Below are positions 8,375 to 17,436 of a DNA stretch of 64,000 nt, in pieces (the first letter of the stretch is position 1; the number at the start of each line of letters is the position of its first letter). The notes under the pieces are model-generated. The model had not been told where the DNA came from. It saw only the letters and a list, made by a program, of their open reading frames with translations, and did no database searches. Position numbers and translations under genes: made by a program. Source of the DNA: Planctomycetia bacterium (GTDB taxonomy: Bacteria > Planctomycetota > Phycisphaerae > UBA1845 > Fen-1342). The stretch is from assembly GCA_015709575.1 (NCBI GenBank), contig CP054190.1, positions 806,001 to 870,000 of the forward strand, given 5' to 3'.

Positions 8375-9475
8375 GTGCATGACGGCTGGAACCTGATCGC
8401 CGAGTACGACCCGGTGACGCTGGCCGGTGGCGATCCGACGGTGCTGCGGCAGTATACGTGGGGACTGGACCTGAGCGGGCAGAATGGTGACGCTTCTGTG
8501 TCCGGTCTGCATGGCGCGGGCGGGATCGGTGGTCTACTCGCCGTTCTCGATACGAACAACACAACGACGACCAGCGACGATCGCTCATACGCCTATCTCT
8601 ACGATGCCAACGGCAACGTCGGGCAACTGGTCGAATGGGCGTCGGACGCAGGCGGCGCTTCCGGCACGGCCTGGGCGACCGCCCGCATGGCCGCCAGGTA
8701 CGAATACGACCCCTACGGCAACACCATTTCGAAGTCCGGCTCATGCGCCGACACGAACCCGTTCCGCTTCTCGACGAAGTTCCTCGACCCCGAGACCGGC
8801 CTCTATTACTACGGCTACCGCTACTACTCGCCACGGCTGGGGCGATGGATCAACCGGGATCCGATTGAGGAGGAGGGCGGAGTGGCCCTCTTGGCGTTTG
8901 TAGCGAACTCTCCGACGCTGCACGTGGACTATCTTGGGCTGGAGTATGGTAAGGCTGACAGCGAATGCGAAAGGGCCTGGTGCATTGCGAACGCGCTCTG
9001 CTGCGCACACGCGAAGGAGAATTCTGAGCAGGCGCGAGACGAGTTGACGCGCAGGTATGGCGGCGGAGTCAATCGCGATCACACGGTGTTTAATGCGATC
9101 AAGCACTGCGTGTGGATGTGCAAGATTGCTACACTGTGCGGTTGTTCCGCTGCTGCCGGACTGGGTGATTGTCATGAGTGTGGACAGGAACACGATGACC
9201 CTGCGAAGCAAATGGATCTCCACAACAACATTGTGGGTCGGCAGTGCGCCGGCTGTGTCGGGCCATATGGCATTACGCCCAGCCCTGGAGGAGCGGCCTC
9301 GTGGTCACAGTGTTTCCAGTGCTGCGAGCGCGCAGCACTGTCAGGCCGACTGAAGTGGTTTCAACCCGGGTGCCCACGCTACTTCGGGGCAGACATCAAC
9401 GGTGATGTCAATGGAAGGGGCGTTCGACTGTGCCGTGCGCTGCACTCGGCCGGCATGCTGGTGCCCCGTCCGTGA
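8375..9475 (+). CDS. Orphan RHS core with cysteine-rich, DUF6973-like tip (copy A)
   Basis: 366 residues from a GTG that has GAGGG eight bases upstream; this start simply follows the upstream TGA and may not be native. Residues 1-190 are the end of an RHS protein: [27 protein letters not shown], then the RHS core signature [18 protein letters not shown] and [11 protein letters not shown]. The C-terminal 175 residues are unrelated to the other copies and contain about 20 cysteines. HTVFNAIKHCVWMC and HDDPAKQMDLHNNIVGRQ resemble the conserved blocks of DUF6973, a domain found at the ends of polymorphic toxins. This is the only tip-bearing copy whose core and tip are in one uninterrupted frame. 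Secretion would require a missing N-terminal part, so it may be an orphan donor module. Confidence 0.65.
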   Translation: MHDGWNLIAEYDPVTLAGGDPTVLRQYTWGLDLSGQNGDASVSGLHGAGGIGGLLAVLDTNNTTTTSDDRSYAYLYDANGNVGQLVEWASDAGGASGTAWATARMAARYEYDPYGNTISKSGSCADTNPFRFSTKFLDPETGLYYYGYRYYSPRLGRWINRDPIEEEGGVALLAFVANSPTLHVDYLGLEYGKADSECERAWCIANALCCAHAKENSEQARDELTRRYGGGVNRDHTVFNAIKHCVWMCKIATLCGCSAAAGLGDCHECGQEHDDPAKQMDLHNNIVGRQCAGCVGPYGITPSPGGAASWSQCFQCCERAALSGRLKWFQPGCPRYFGADINGDVNGRGVRLCRALHSAGMLVPRP

Positions 9476-9477
9476 CT

Positions 9478-9819
9478 ATGTTGCAGTGGTTGGCGATTTG
9501 GGCAGTGTGTCTGTGCGCGCATGTTCTGATCGCACTGGGCGCAATGTTTGCGGCTGGTGCAATGGACGCGGTTACCAGGGATCCTCTTGGCGACCGACTC
9601 AACCCGTCGTTATGGTCCTGGATCGAGCTTCGAGCGATTTACTTTCTCCTTGCCGCTCCTGCATGCGCATGCGCCTGGACCATCGCATTCACAGCCGTGC
9701 GAGCAAATGTGCGACGCTCTCACAGGCGACGCGCTCGATTGTGTGTTCGCTGTGGCTACGACACGCGCGGCAATGTGAGCGCTCGTTGTCCAGAGTGTGG
9801 ACGTAAGACCGAGCATTGA
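9478..9819 (+). CDS. Candidate immunity protein A: two membrane segments and a zinc ribbon
   Basis: 113 residues, starting two bases after the stop of the copy A tip. Two hydrophobic segments (about residues 1-30 and 50-75) are followed by a basic stretch RRSHRRRARL and a zinc ribbon CVRCGYDTRGN...CPECG. Small proteins ending in CxxCGYD zinc ribbons are common in planctomycetes. Its position directly after a toxin-like tip makes it the likely cognate immunity protein, but the family is not a known immunity family, so this is inference. The base composition is visibly less GC-rich than the RHS core. Confidence 0.55.
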   Translation: MLQWLAIWAVCLCAHVLIALGAMFAAGAMDAVTRDPLGDRLNPSLWSWIELRAIYFLLAAPACACAWTIAFTAVRANVRRSHRRRARLCVRCGYDTRGNVSARCPECGRKTEH

Positions 9820-9858
9820 AATGGGGGCGCGGGGTACAACCACCGTGCTGCAGGATGC

Positions 9859-9987
9859 CGCGCATCGCGCCAAATCGAGCGCATGCGCGCAGCGGCATCA
9901 TACTCCGCACTGCGGAGCTGGCCAATCAGCATGACGAGCGCCGACAAAATGTCAGGCCGCGTCGCGGTAATAGTGGCGGACGGGTGG
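9859..9987. repeat. 129-base left-flank repeat, copy 1
   Basis: The 129 bases before the palindrome of copy B are repeated, apparently identically, at 19676-19804 before copy F. A decayed third copy lies at 19421-19507. This shows that the duplicated unit extends beyond RHS coding sequence. Confidence 0.85.
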
Positions 9988-10017
9988 CACGGACAAGGTG
10001 TACTCGACTTGTCCGTG
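9988..10017. repeat. 30-base palindrome, RHS cassette B
   Basis: Same element as at 8137, with one change in the stem or loop edge (AAGG instead of AAGT), leaving a 10-base stem. Confidence 0.85.
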
Positions 10018-11322
10018 GATTTCTGGTTCGAACGCTCCGGCCGGGTGCCGTGGCGACACGAACGGTGACGGCGCGGCCGCAGCGACGGCCGGTGCGTCGG
10101 CGCGAGGATGCGGGATGTCGGTTCGGGGATATAATGGGAAGACGGGCCGGCGGGTTCGGCAAGCCGTGTTTGAGTGGGCGACCGGCTCGCCGTGAAGTTG
10201 GCAACTTCTGTCGAGGGCGCGGTTCGTGCATGACGGCTGGAACCTGATCGCCGAGTACGACCCGGTGACGCTGGCCGGTGGCGATCCGACGGTGCTGCGG
10301 CAGTATACGTGGGGACTGGACCTGAGCGGGCAGAATGGTGACGCTTCTGTGTCCGGTCTGCATGGCGCGGGCGGGATCGGTGGTCTACTCGCCGTTCTCG
10401 ATACGAACAACACGACGACGACCAGCGACGACCGCAATTTCACCTACTGTTATGACGCCAACGGCAACGTCGGCCAACTCGTCGAATGGGCCTCCGGCGC
10501 AGGCGGCGCTTCCGGCACGGCACGGGCGACCGCCCGCATGGCCGCCGGTACGAATACGACCCCTACGGCAACACCATTTCGAAGTCCGGCTCATGCGCCG
10601 ACACGAACCCGTTCCGCTTCTCGACGAAGTTCCTCGACCCCGAGACCGGCCTCTATTACTACGGCTACCGCTACTACTCGCCACGGCTGGGGCGATGGAT
10701 CAACCGGGATCCGATTGAGGAGGATGGCGGTATCAACCTCAACGCATTCTGCGAGAACGATCCGACATCAACGGTTGATCCGCTAGGCCTTCGACCGCCG
10801 GTTCGGCCACCGGTCCGACGTCCGGGGCGGCATCGGAGTCCCAGGATCGGCCCGGGACAGCCTGTCGGCTATCCCACGACGGGGCCGGTGCGTCTGAACC
10901 CGGGCGTCATCTCCCTGAGGAGGCAGTTGCTGGACGATCTTGGCCTCAAGGGGTCCGTCCTTCCGCGCGCTTCCTCATCGCCTGAGAATAACGGGGAAGC
11001 GCGGCTCGGTCCCGCCCCCAAGCCGGACGAGCAGAGCCCTCCCAAAAAGAGGCCAGATAAGCCTTGTCCGGAGAACAGTTGGTCTCGAAAGTGTCTGCCC
11101 TGCATCCCGCCGGTCGGCACAGTGGCGTACCGTACCGATTTTGTTCCGCCGTCAGTTCCTCATTGGCCGTTTACTGGAACGCACACGCATCACTTCGTGA
11201 TGATGCAGTCGCCGCCGACTTTCGGGTGCATTTGTTTCTGGCATGTGAGCGCGATTCTATCGACCCCGATGCCGGGTGCGATCCCCATTTCAGACCCGAT
11301 GGGAGGAGGACTCTCCCCGTGA
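10018..11322 (+). pseudogene. RHS cassette B with proline-rich tip, frameshifted
   Basis: Nearly identical to copy A from the palindrome to [11 protein letters not shown], including the TGA at 10193-10195. A one-base deletion near 10547 (GCCGCCGG for GCCGCCAGG) moves the frame: the first part reads [13 protein letters not shown] from GTG 10226, the second carries [14 protein letters not shown] and the tip. The tip of about 190 residues starts after VDPLGLRPP, has a proline-rich linker, then CLPCIPPVGTVAYR, VPPSVPHWPFTGTHTHH and CICFW. I have seen similar endings in RHS proteins but cannot name the family. The histidines and cysteines could form a metal site. Confidence 0.65.
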
Positions 11323-11597
11323 CTTTCGTGCTGCGGTACACGACCGGAGAGGACGTGCAGCTTTACGATGTCATAAAGACGGGGAATGGGAATATTGGAG
11401 TCATAGAGAAGCTGCTAGCTCCAGGGTCAATCGATGCCGAGGCGTTCTTCGTTTTCGATGCAGGCGGCGTTTTGATTCAGGAGAACTGGGACGGGAAGCC
11501 GGGCTACCTGGTGATGGAAGCAGACGACATTCCAGAATGGGAGGATACGTCTTTCATCCGGCGCGGCACTGCGCGTGATCTCCTGCCGCGCAGTTGA
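11319..11597 (+). CDS. Candidate immunity protein B
   Basis: 92 residues from GTG 11319, which overlaps the stop of tip B as GTGA and has GGGAGGAGGA just upstream. This tight overlap and strong ribosome binding site are typical of toxin-immunity pairs. The sequence is acidic and compact (FVFDAGGVLIQENWDGK, YLVMEADDIPEWEDT), soluble, with no signal peptide. I do not recognise the family. RHS copy C begins immediately after its stop codon. Confidence 0.55.
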   Translation: MTFVLRYTTGEDVQLYDVIKTGNGNIGVIEKLLAPGSIDAEAFFVFDAGGVLIQENWDGKPGYLVMEADDIPEWEDTSFIRRGTARDLLPRS

Positions 11598-12277
11598 GAC
11601 GACTAATCCGCGTATCGCTGATGGCGGGGTACAATCCACCGTTTGATGTGATCGACGACGGATCGTGGAAGGTCGAGTTCGGGTATGATTACATGGCCGT
11701 CAGGTCGAGAAGGCCGTGTATGAATCGGATGCGACCGGCGAAGAGTGGGACGCGGTGTCCAAGCATCGGTATGTGTACGGCGGCTGGAGCCTGCTGATGG
11801 AACTGCCGGTGACCGGCAGCGACGAGTCGCTCACCGTGGGCGACCCGGCGCGGATGTACACATGGGGACTGGACATCAGCGGCCAGAGCGGCAACGCAAC
11901 CGCCGGCAGTGGCGATTCGTCAGTGTCCGGTCTGCATGGCGCGGGCGGAATCGGCGGACTGCTGGCGGTCCTTGACACGAACAACACGACGACGACCAGC
12001 GACGACCGCAATTTCACCTACTGTTATGACGCCAACGGCAACGTCGGGCAGCTTGTGGAATGGGCCTCCGGCGCGGGAGGCGCAAGCGGTATGGCCTGGG
12101 CCGCCGGCCGCATGGCTGCGACGTATGAGTACGACCCTTACGGCAACACCGTCTCCAAGTCCGGCACGTACTCCGACACGAACTCGTTCCGCTTCTCGAC
12201 CAAGTTCTTCGACCCCGAGACCGGCCTGTACTACTACGGATATCGGTATTACTCGCCGCGGCTGGGGCGGTGGATTA
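11598..12277 (+). pseudogene. RHS cassette C, core part, interrupted by an IS
   Basis: RHS sequence begins right after the preceding gene (RLIRVSLMAGYN, matching ENRLIEV of copy D) and continues through VEFGYDYM. A single-base deletion near 11694 (ATGGCC for ATGGGCC) shifts the frame before VEKAVYESDATGEEWD. The core [40 protein letters not shown] is present and ends at GRWI, where an IS5-type element begins. Copy C is the most diverged core of the array (GNATAGSGDSS insertion). Removing the IS joins this frame to 13219-13577. Confidence 0.6.
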
Positions 12278-13216
12278 GGTTCTGTTTGACGGATCGCTTT
12301 TCGGTATTTGTACGGGTTGCGCGTTGTGATTTTCTGTTGCATGCTGTTGTCGACGACAAGGAGGTCGACGATGGCAAGAGGCTCGACAAGCGGCGGCGCG
12401 CCACGTGGCCGGCGTTATGAGTTGTCGGACGAGGGCTTCGAGCGGCTGGCGCCGCTGCTGCCGAAGCAACATCGCGGCGGGCGTTGGAACGATCACCGCA
12501 CCACGCTCAACGGCATCTTCTGGGTGCTCAACAGCGGAGCGCCCCGGCGTGACATGCCCGAACGCTACGGGCGCTGGCAGAGCGTCTACCATCGCTTCCG
12601 CCGCTGGACGCGCGACGGGCTGTTCGAGCGCATGCTGCATCACCTGCATGTGCAGCTTGACGAAGACGGACGCATCGACTGGAGCGTCTTCGACGTCGAC
12701 GGCTCGAACATTCGCGCCCACGCCGCTGCGGCCGGAGCCGGTAAAAGGGGCGAAATCGAGCCGGCCGACCACGCCTGGGACGATCGCGCGGCGGCTTTGG
12801 CACGAAACTTCATCTGGTGACCGACGGCCGCGGCGTTCCGCTCGGGGCGTTGGCGACCGCAGGGCAAGCGCACGAGTCGAAGTCATTCGAGACGCTCCTC
12901 GACACCATCCGAATCCGACGCCGGCGGCGGCCCAACGCCGTCGCTGGCGACAAAGGCTACAGCTACGGCCGCATCCGCGCTGGCTGCGGCGGCGACGCAT
13001 CAAGCCGTCATCCCAACCCGCAGCGACCAGCCCACGCTGCCGCTCGACAAAGACCAGTACCGCCGGCGAAACGTCGTCGAACGCTGCATCGGCTGGCTCA
13101 AACACTGCCGCCGCATCGCCACCCGATTCGAGAAGCTCGCCCGACACTTCCTCGCCATGATCACGCTCGCCATGATCCAGCGATGTCTACGAATCCTCGA
13201 TCCGTCAAACAGAACC
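12278..13216 (+). mobile_element. IS5-family element (IS427-like), 939 bases
   Basis: The ends are perfect inverted repeats: GGTTCTGTTTGACGGATCG at the left and its reverse complement at the right. The element is flanked by the dinucleotide TA on both sides (12276-12277 and 13217-13218), consistent with a TA target duplication. It carries one transposase region on the plus strand. Confidence 0.85.
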
Positions 13217-13219
13217 TAG
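12371..13219 (+). pseudogene. IS5-family transposase, two frameshifts
   Basis: The N-terminal part (from ATG 12371) has the DUF4096-like zone ELSDEGFERLAPLLP and FDVDGSNIRAH with the first catalytic Asp. The frame must shift near 12779 to reach GTKLHLVTDGRGVPL and VAGDKGYS (second Asp), and again near 12983 to reach VVERCIGWLKHCRRIATRF, whose Glu would be the third catalytic residue. Both shifts are explained by one missing base. The first lies where some IS5 relatives use programmed frameshifting, but no slippery run is seen. The final stop TAG uses the TA flank of the element. Confidence 0.75.
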
Positions 13220-13577
13220 CCCATCGGCGCCGGTGGCCCACGATGTCGATGGAGCAATCCGTAATCAACTTGGCCTACTAGTTTATGGAGAAGTAACCCC
13301 GGTAACTGGCTACACCACGTACGGCGTCTATGTGGAGGAGTGTGTTGACAATACGGGACGGCGCTTGGCGTTGCGCGGGAATGCGCACTGGATGGCCAAG
13401 CTAATGTGGTACAACCTGCAGTTCGACGCGCCCAGCGAGCAGGCGACCGAAATCACGCTCCGTGCGAGGTTTCTGTGCAATAGTCCGGCCGGCTACCAAG
13501 AAGTCGAAGCGACGATCCCAATTCGAGCGCATGCCGGCGGCTCGGGCCCTGCGGCCAGTTCGCGATTCGGTCAGTGA
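13219..13577 (+). pseudogene. Distal part of copy C (tip or immunity remnant)
   Basis: About 118 codons, cut off by the IS from the RHS core. Deleting the IS plus one TA copy gives an uninterrupted in-frame join (GRWI followed by SPSAPVAHDVDG). The usual RDPxG motif is absent, so this is either an odd tip or a remnant left after a deletion. Visible sequence: VTGYTTYGVYVEECVDNTGR and EITLRARFLCNSPAGYQEVE, probably beta-rich. Alternatively it could be a free-standing immunity-like protein starting at GTG 13233. RHS copy D starts at its stop codon. Confidence 0.45.
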
Positions 13578-14890
13578 TTGCTCGCAACGAGCTGACTTCG
13601 TCGCACCGTTCACCCGGCACGACTGAGTCGAGCGTCGCGAACTGGTCCGATTATGCCTACGACGCGATCGGGAACCGCGTGAGCTCGACGCGCTACACCT
13701 ACGACGACTTCGAAGACCCGCCGCGGGTGGCCGCGACCGCGACGTACGCGGCCAACGGCGTGAATCAGTACACGCGTGCGCAGCAGACCGGCGGCCCAGC
13801 GCCCTTCTCGACCGAAATGAACCACGACGCGGACGGGAACCTGATCCGCATGGTCAGCTACGGCGACGCGAACTGCGACAACGCGCTGAACAATTTTGAC
13901 ACAGCGCGTTCGTGGCGGCGGTAATTGATGCACAGGAAGAGGAGCCGCCGCAGGACTACCGGACGCGGGCGGCGACGAGGATTGTTGGGCGGTGCGCGGG
14001 CAATGGGGCGACCTGAACGGCGACGGCGTTTTCAACAACATGGACATCGATCCGCGGGTGAACGTGCTGCTGGGCGCGCATCGTCGCCGGCGTACAAGAC
14101 GTACGTGTGGGATGCCGAAAATCGGCTGATCGAGGTGCATCCGGCCCATCCGGTTGGCACGACCTATTCGCCCGCGAGCAACGACGAGCGCTGGCGTTAC
14201 GTCTATGATTACCTGGGCCGGCGGGTTGAAAAACACCACGAGAAGTACATCAGCAGCGCCTGGGTGACGCAGAGCAGAACGCGGTATGTGTATGACGGCT
14301 GGAACCTGATTGCCGAGTACGACCCGGTGACGCTGGCCGGTGGCGATCCGACGGTGCTGCGGCAGTATACGTGGGGACTGGACCTGAGCGGGCAGAATGG
14401 TGACGCTTCTGTGTCCGGTCTGCATGGCGCGGGCGGGATCGGTGGTCTACTCGCCGTTCTCGATACGAACAACACAACGACGACCAGCGACGATCGCTCA
14501 TACGCCTATCTCTACGATGCCAACGGCAACGTCGGGCAGCTTGTGGAATGGTCCTCCGCGCGGGAGGCGCAAGCGGTATGGCTGGGCCGCCGGCCGCATG
14601 GCTGCGACGTATGAGTACGACCCTTACGGCAACACCGTCTCCAAGTCCGGCACGTACTCCGACACGAACTCGTTCCGATTCAGCACCAAGTTCCTCGACG
14701 CCGAAACCGGCCTCTACTACTACGGCTACCGATACTACTCCCCCCGGCTGGGAAGATGGATCAGCCGGGATCCGATAACTGAACACGGCGCTCGCCTTGT
14801 GGCTCGGGCAAGCGCACGTGTCAGCATCGTATTCTCGGCGGCGGGACCGGACACGACTCTGTACCTCTTTGTCGGTAACGAACCCGTTAG
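13574..14890 (+). pseudogene. RHS cassette D with embedded dockerin-like insert, multiple frameshifts
   Basis: This is the longest RHS piece. YD repeats DYAYDAIGNRVSSTRY and NGVNQYTRAQQTGG lead to MNHDADGNLIRMVSYG. Then comes GDANCDNALNNFD, and, after frame corrections, AFVAAVIDAQ, DCWAVRGQWGDLNGDG and FNNMDIDP, that is two dockerin-like calcium-loop repeats. RHS sequence resumes with YKTYVWDAENRLIEV, YDYLGRRVEK and [12 protein letters not shown]. Single-base losses near 13898, 13970, 14085, 14550 and 14572 break the frame. The core [18 protein letters not shown] and GRWISRDPI follows, and the copy is cut at LFVGNEPV by an IS1182-type element. Confidence 0.65.
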
Positions 14891-16340
14891 CAGCCCGTTG
14901 AAAAACCCCTTGCCGGCCGTGTGATAATGGAAGTGTCAAGGAGGACGCGTGATGGCGTTGGGACAGCGTGGCGGCGAGCGGCAGGAAGAGCTGTGGATTC
15001 CGGCTGCGAGGGTGGCGCGGGGGCCGGGTCATCCGTTCTACGACCAGCTCAACAAGCTGTTGGGTGAAGCGGAGTTCGATCGCTGGGTCGAGGAGCGCTG
15101 CCGGACGTTTTACGCCGAGCAGGGCCGGCCGGGGATTCCGCCGGGGTGTACTTCCGGATGCTGCTGATCGGCTACTTCGAGGGGCTGGAGAGCCAGCGTG
15201 GGATCGCGTGGCGGTGTGCGGACTCGAACTCACTCAAGAGCTTCCTGGGATTCGGCCTGACGGAGACGACGCCGGACCATTCGTCGCTGACGAACATTCG
15301 CAAGCGGCTGCCGCTGGAGTGCACGAGGAGGTCTTCGCGTTCGTGCTGGGGATCGCGCAGCTCAAGAAGCTGCTGAAGGGTCAGGCGGTTGGCGTGGATG
15401 CGACGCTGCTGGAGGCCAATGCGGCGCTCAAGAGCATCGTCCGCAAGGATACGGGCGAGGATTACAGGCAGTACCTGCGGCGGCTGGCGAAAGAAGCGGG
15501 CATCGAAGATCCGACCGACGATGATCTGAAAAGGTTCGACCAGAAGCGCAAGGGCAAGAAGCTCTCGAATGACGACTGGCAGTCGACGACCGAGCCGGAC
15601 GGCCGGATTGCGAAGATGAAGGACGGCACGACGCACATCGCGCACAAGGCCGAGCACGCAGTGGACACGGAGAGCGAGCTGCTGCTGGCGGCGACGGTGC
15701 AGCCGGGGACCGCAGCGATCCGGAGAGCCTGACGCAGACGCTGGTGGCGGCGCAGCTGAATCTGATGCGGGCGGGCAGCAGAGCGAACTCCGCGATCTGG
15801 CGACCGACAGCGGGTATCACAAAGAATGAAACGTTGGCGCAGTGTGCCGCGTGGGGCATTCGCACGTACATCAGCGAGAAGGATGAGTCGCAGTCGCGTG
15901 TCTGGGGCGACAAGCCCGCGGAGCAGGAGCGGGCTTTCCGCAACAACCGCCGCCGAATTCATGGGCGCCGGGGCGACGACTCCAGCGGCTCCGGCGTGTG
16001 CTCTGCGAACGCAGCTTCGCGCACACCTGCGAGACCGGCGGCGGGAGGCGAAGCTGGCTGCGGGGTTGGAGAACGTGGCGAAGCGCTACGTGATTCACGC
16101 GGCGGCGTACAACCTGGGCGTGATTCTGCGGAAGTTGTTCGGGGTCGGCACGCCGCGGAGCCTGCAGGGCCGGGCCGTCGCGGCCTGCGCGGCGCTGTTG
16201 GCCGTCGCAAAGGGTCTGTGGCGCGGGTTGGTCATCCGCATCGCGCCGCTTCACTGTCGGAACCGGAGACCCCCGCTCGACATGCCCGACGCGCGCCAGC
16301 TGGAGGCCGCATAGCGAAACGCCGGTTGTTCAACGGGCTG
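14891..16340 (+). mobile_element. IS1182-family element, 1450 bases
   Basis: The left end CAGCCCGTTGAAAAACC and right end GGTTGTTCAACGGGCTG are inverted repeats with one mismatch. The flanking tetranucleotide TTAG occurs on both sides (14887-14890 and 16341-16344), which looks like the target duplication. The element carries a single transposase. Confidence 0.8.
14952..16314 (+). pseudogene. IS1182-family transposase, several frameshifts
   Basis: Starts MALGQRGGERQEELWIPAAR. The DUF772-like N-terminal domain (VYFRMLLIGYFEGLESQRG, LTETTPDHSSLTNIRKRLP), the middle GQAVGVDATLLEANAALKSI with a catalytic Asp, and the C-terminal KNETLAQCAAWGIRTYISEK and VTK/NVAKRYVIHAAAYNLG region are all present. 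They lie in different frames, with single-base losses near 15147, 15321, 15707 and about 15785 plus disorder near 15960. As written it cannot make a full transposase. See the finding on deletion bias before calling it truly dead. Confidence 0.75.
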
Positions 16341-16849
16341 TTAGGGATATCGACATTCTCGGCTTGACGACATATGCGACATGCCGAGAGTGCTTCGCGT
16401 ACTGCGCTGCATTCTATGCGTACTGCAAGACCTGCGACAAGAGGAGCGTGGGCTGCCAAGACAACCTGCTACAGTGTATGACGAACTGCTCGCAGAAGCG
16501 CAACAGCGGCAGGCATGCACCGAGTAATCCCATTGCGCTCGGTGGATGTAAAGGCATCCGGCCGCCGCCCAATGTCCTACCTGGCGCCGGCGCTGGCGCT
16601 GGTGGCGCCGGTGCTGGGGCGGGCATTCCGCAGAAGCCCCCATGGCTTGATGTTGTCATCACCGCCCTTTCCACTCAGTGTCCCGGCTCTGAGTTTGTGG
16701 GGGCTCTGGATCTCACCCCCGATTTGCTCAAGATTACGATCTGCGCACGGTTCAAGAGCCATCTTCAAGCCAACGGAGGCGCACTGGCGGATTGCGACGG
16801 TTATGGTTACTACTTGGGAATACTCTGTGCAGAGATCTCGAAGCGCTAA
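16341..16849 (+). pseudogene. Cysteine-rich tip of RHS copy D, separated by the IS
   Basis: With the IS1182 element and one TTAG removed, the left flank LYLFVGNEPV joins in frame to RDIDILGL, recreating the canonical RHS core ending (VGNxPVxxxDxxGL). The tip of about 160 residues begins TTYATCRECFAYCAAFYAYC and has about 14 cysteines, many spaced CxxxC, then a glycine/alanine linker and a C-terminal globular part (LDLTPDLLKITICARFKSH). The spacing suggests disulfide-bonded helical hairpins. Family unknown. Base composition is lower in GC than the core. Confidence 0.6.
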
Positions 16850-16900
16850 GGCGCGCGTACCGGTGCAGCGAGACGTTCTTGGCTGTGGCCCAGGAGTGGT

Positions 16901-17404
16901 GTGCAAGTGAACCGGTTGTGGATAGTGTCAGTCCTGGTAGTCGGCGCATTTGCGTTCGGGGCGTGCGTGACCCTTTTTAGTGGTATCGGGCGTGGCTTCC
17001 CGCGTACACCTCGCGGGAGCGACGATGGAACCCTTGCCGCTCTTGGAGTCACGATCGACTTCGTGCGGCAGGTGGGGGATTATGATGTGTACTTGCATAG
17101 CACCCCTGAAGGGCGCTCCTATTGGCTAGTGAATACGAGACGCCCGGCGATCACGATCGAGCTTCCGGAAAACGGACAAGATGATCGATTTGCGTTGCGC
17201 GACGGCATTGAAACGTTTTATGTCAGGTTTGATCGTGCAGGCGCGAAGGCTACAATCTGTCGGGCTGGGCGCGATATCCGGGATGGCGAGGAGGTTTGGG
17301 ATTTCGATGGTGACGGCGTGTTCGACAAACTCGTGTTGCCAGGGGGCGTGACGCTCACTCGGAGTGGCAATGGGTTCGTGGCTGGCCCTGAGGATGGACG
17401 CTAG
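16901..17404 (+). CDS. Candidate immunity lipoprotein D
   Basis: 167 residues from GTG 16901, or GTG 16907, behind AGGAG at 16892. It starts with a hydrophobic signal VSVLVVGAFAFGAC, a lipobox-like end that would anchor the mature protein to a membrane. The rest is beta-rich: DYDVYLHSTPEGRSYWLVNT, TFYVRFDRAGAKATICRAG, VWDFDGDGVFDKLVL. It follows tip D by 51 bases, so it is the likely partner of that tip; a lipoprotein would suit a toxin acting in the periplasm. This role is inferred from position only. Confidence 0.5.
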   Translation: MQVNRLWIVSVLVVGAFAFGACVTLFSGIGRGFPRTPRGSDDGTLAALGVTIDFVRQVGDYDVYLHSTPEGRSYWLVNTRRPAITIELPENGQDDRFALRDGIETFYVRFDRAGAKATICRAGRDIRDGEEVWDFDGDGVFDKLVLPGGVTLTRSGNGFVAGPEDGR

Positions 17405-17436
17405 AGACACCTGTCACCTTCAATTGCGATAAAATC

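Noticed and set aside
12308..12370. Upstream extension of the IS5 transposase to 12308
   Set aside because: The extra residues are cysteine/serine-rich and unlike the family; MARGSTSGG at 12371 fits better.
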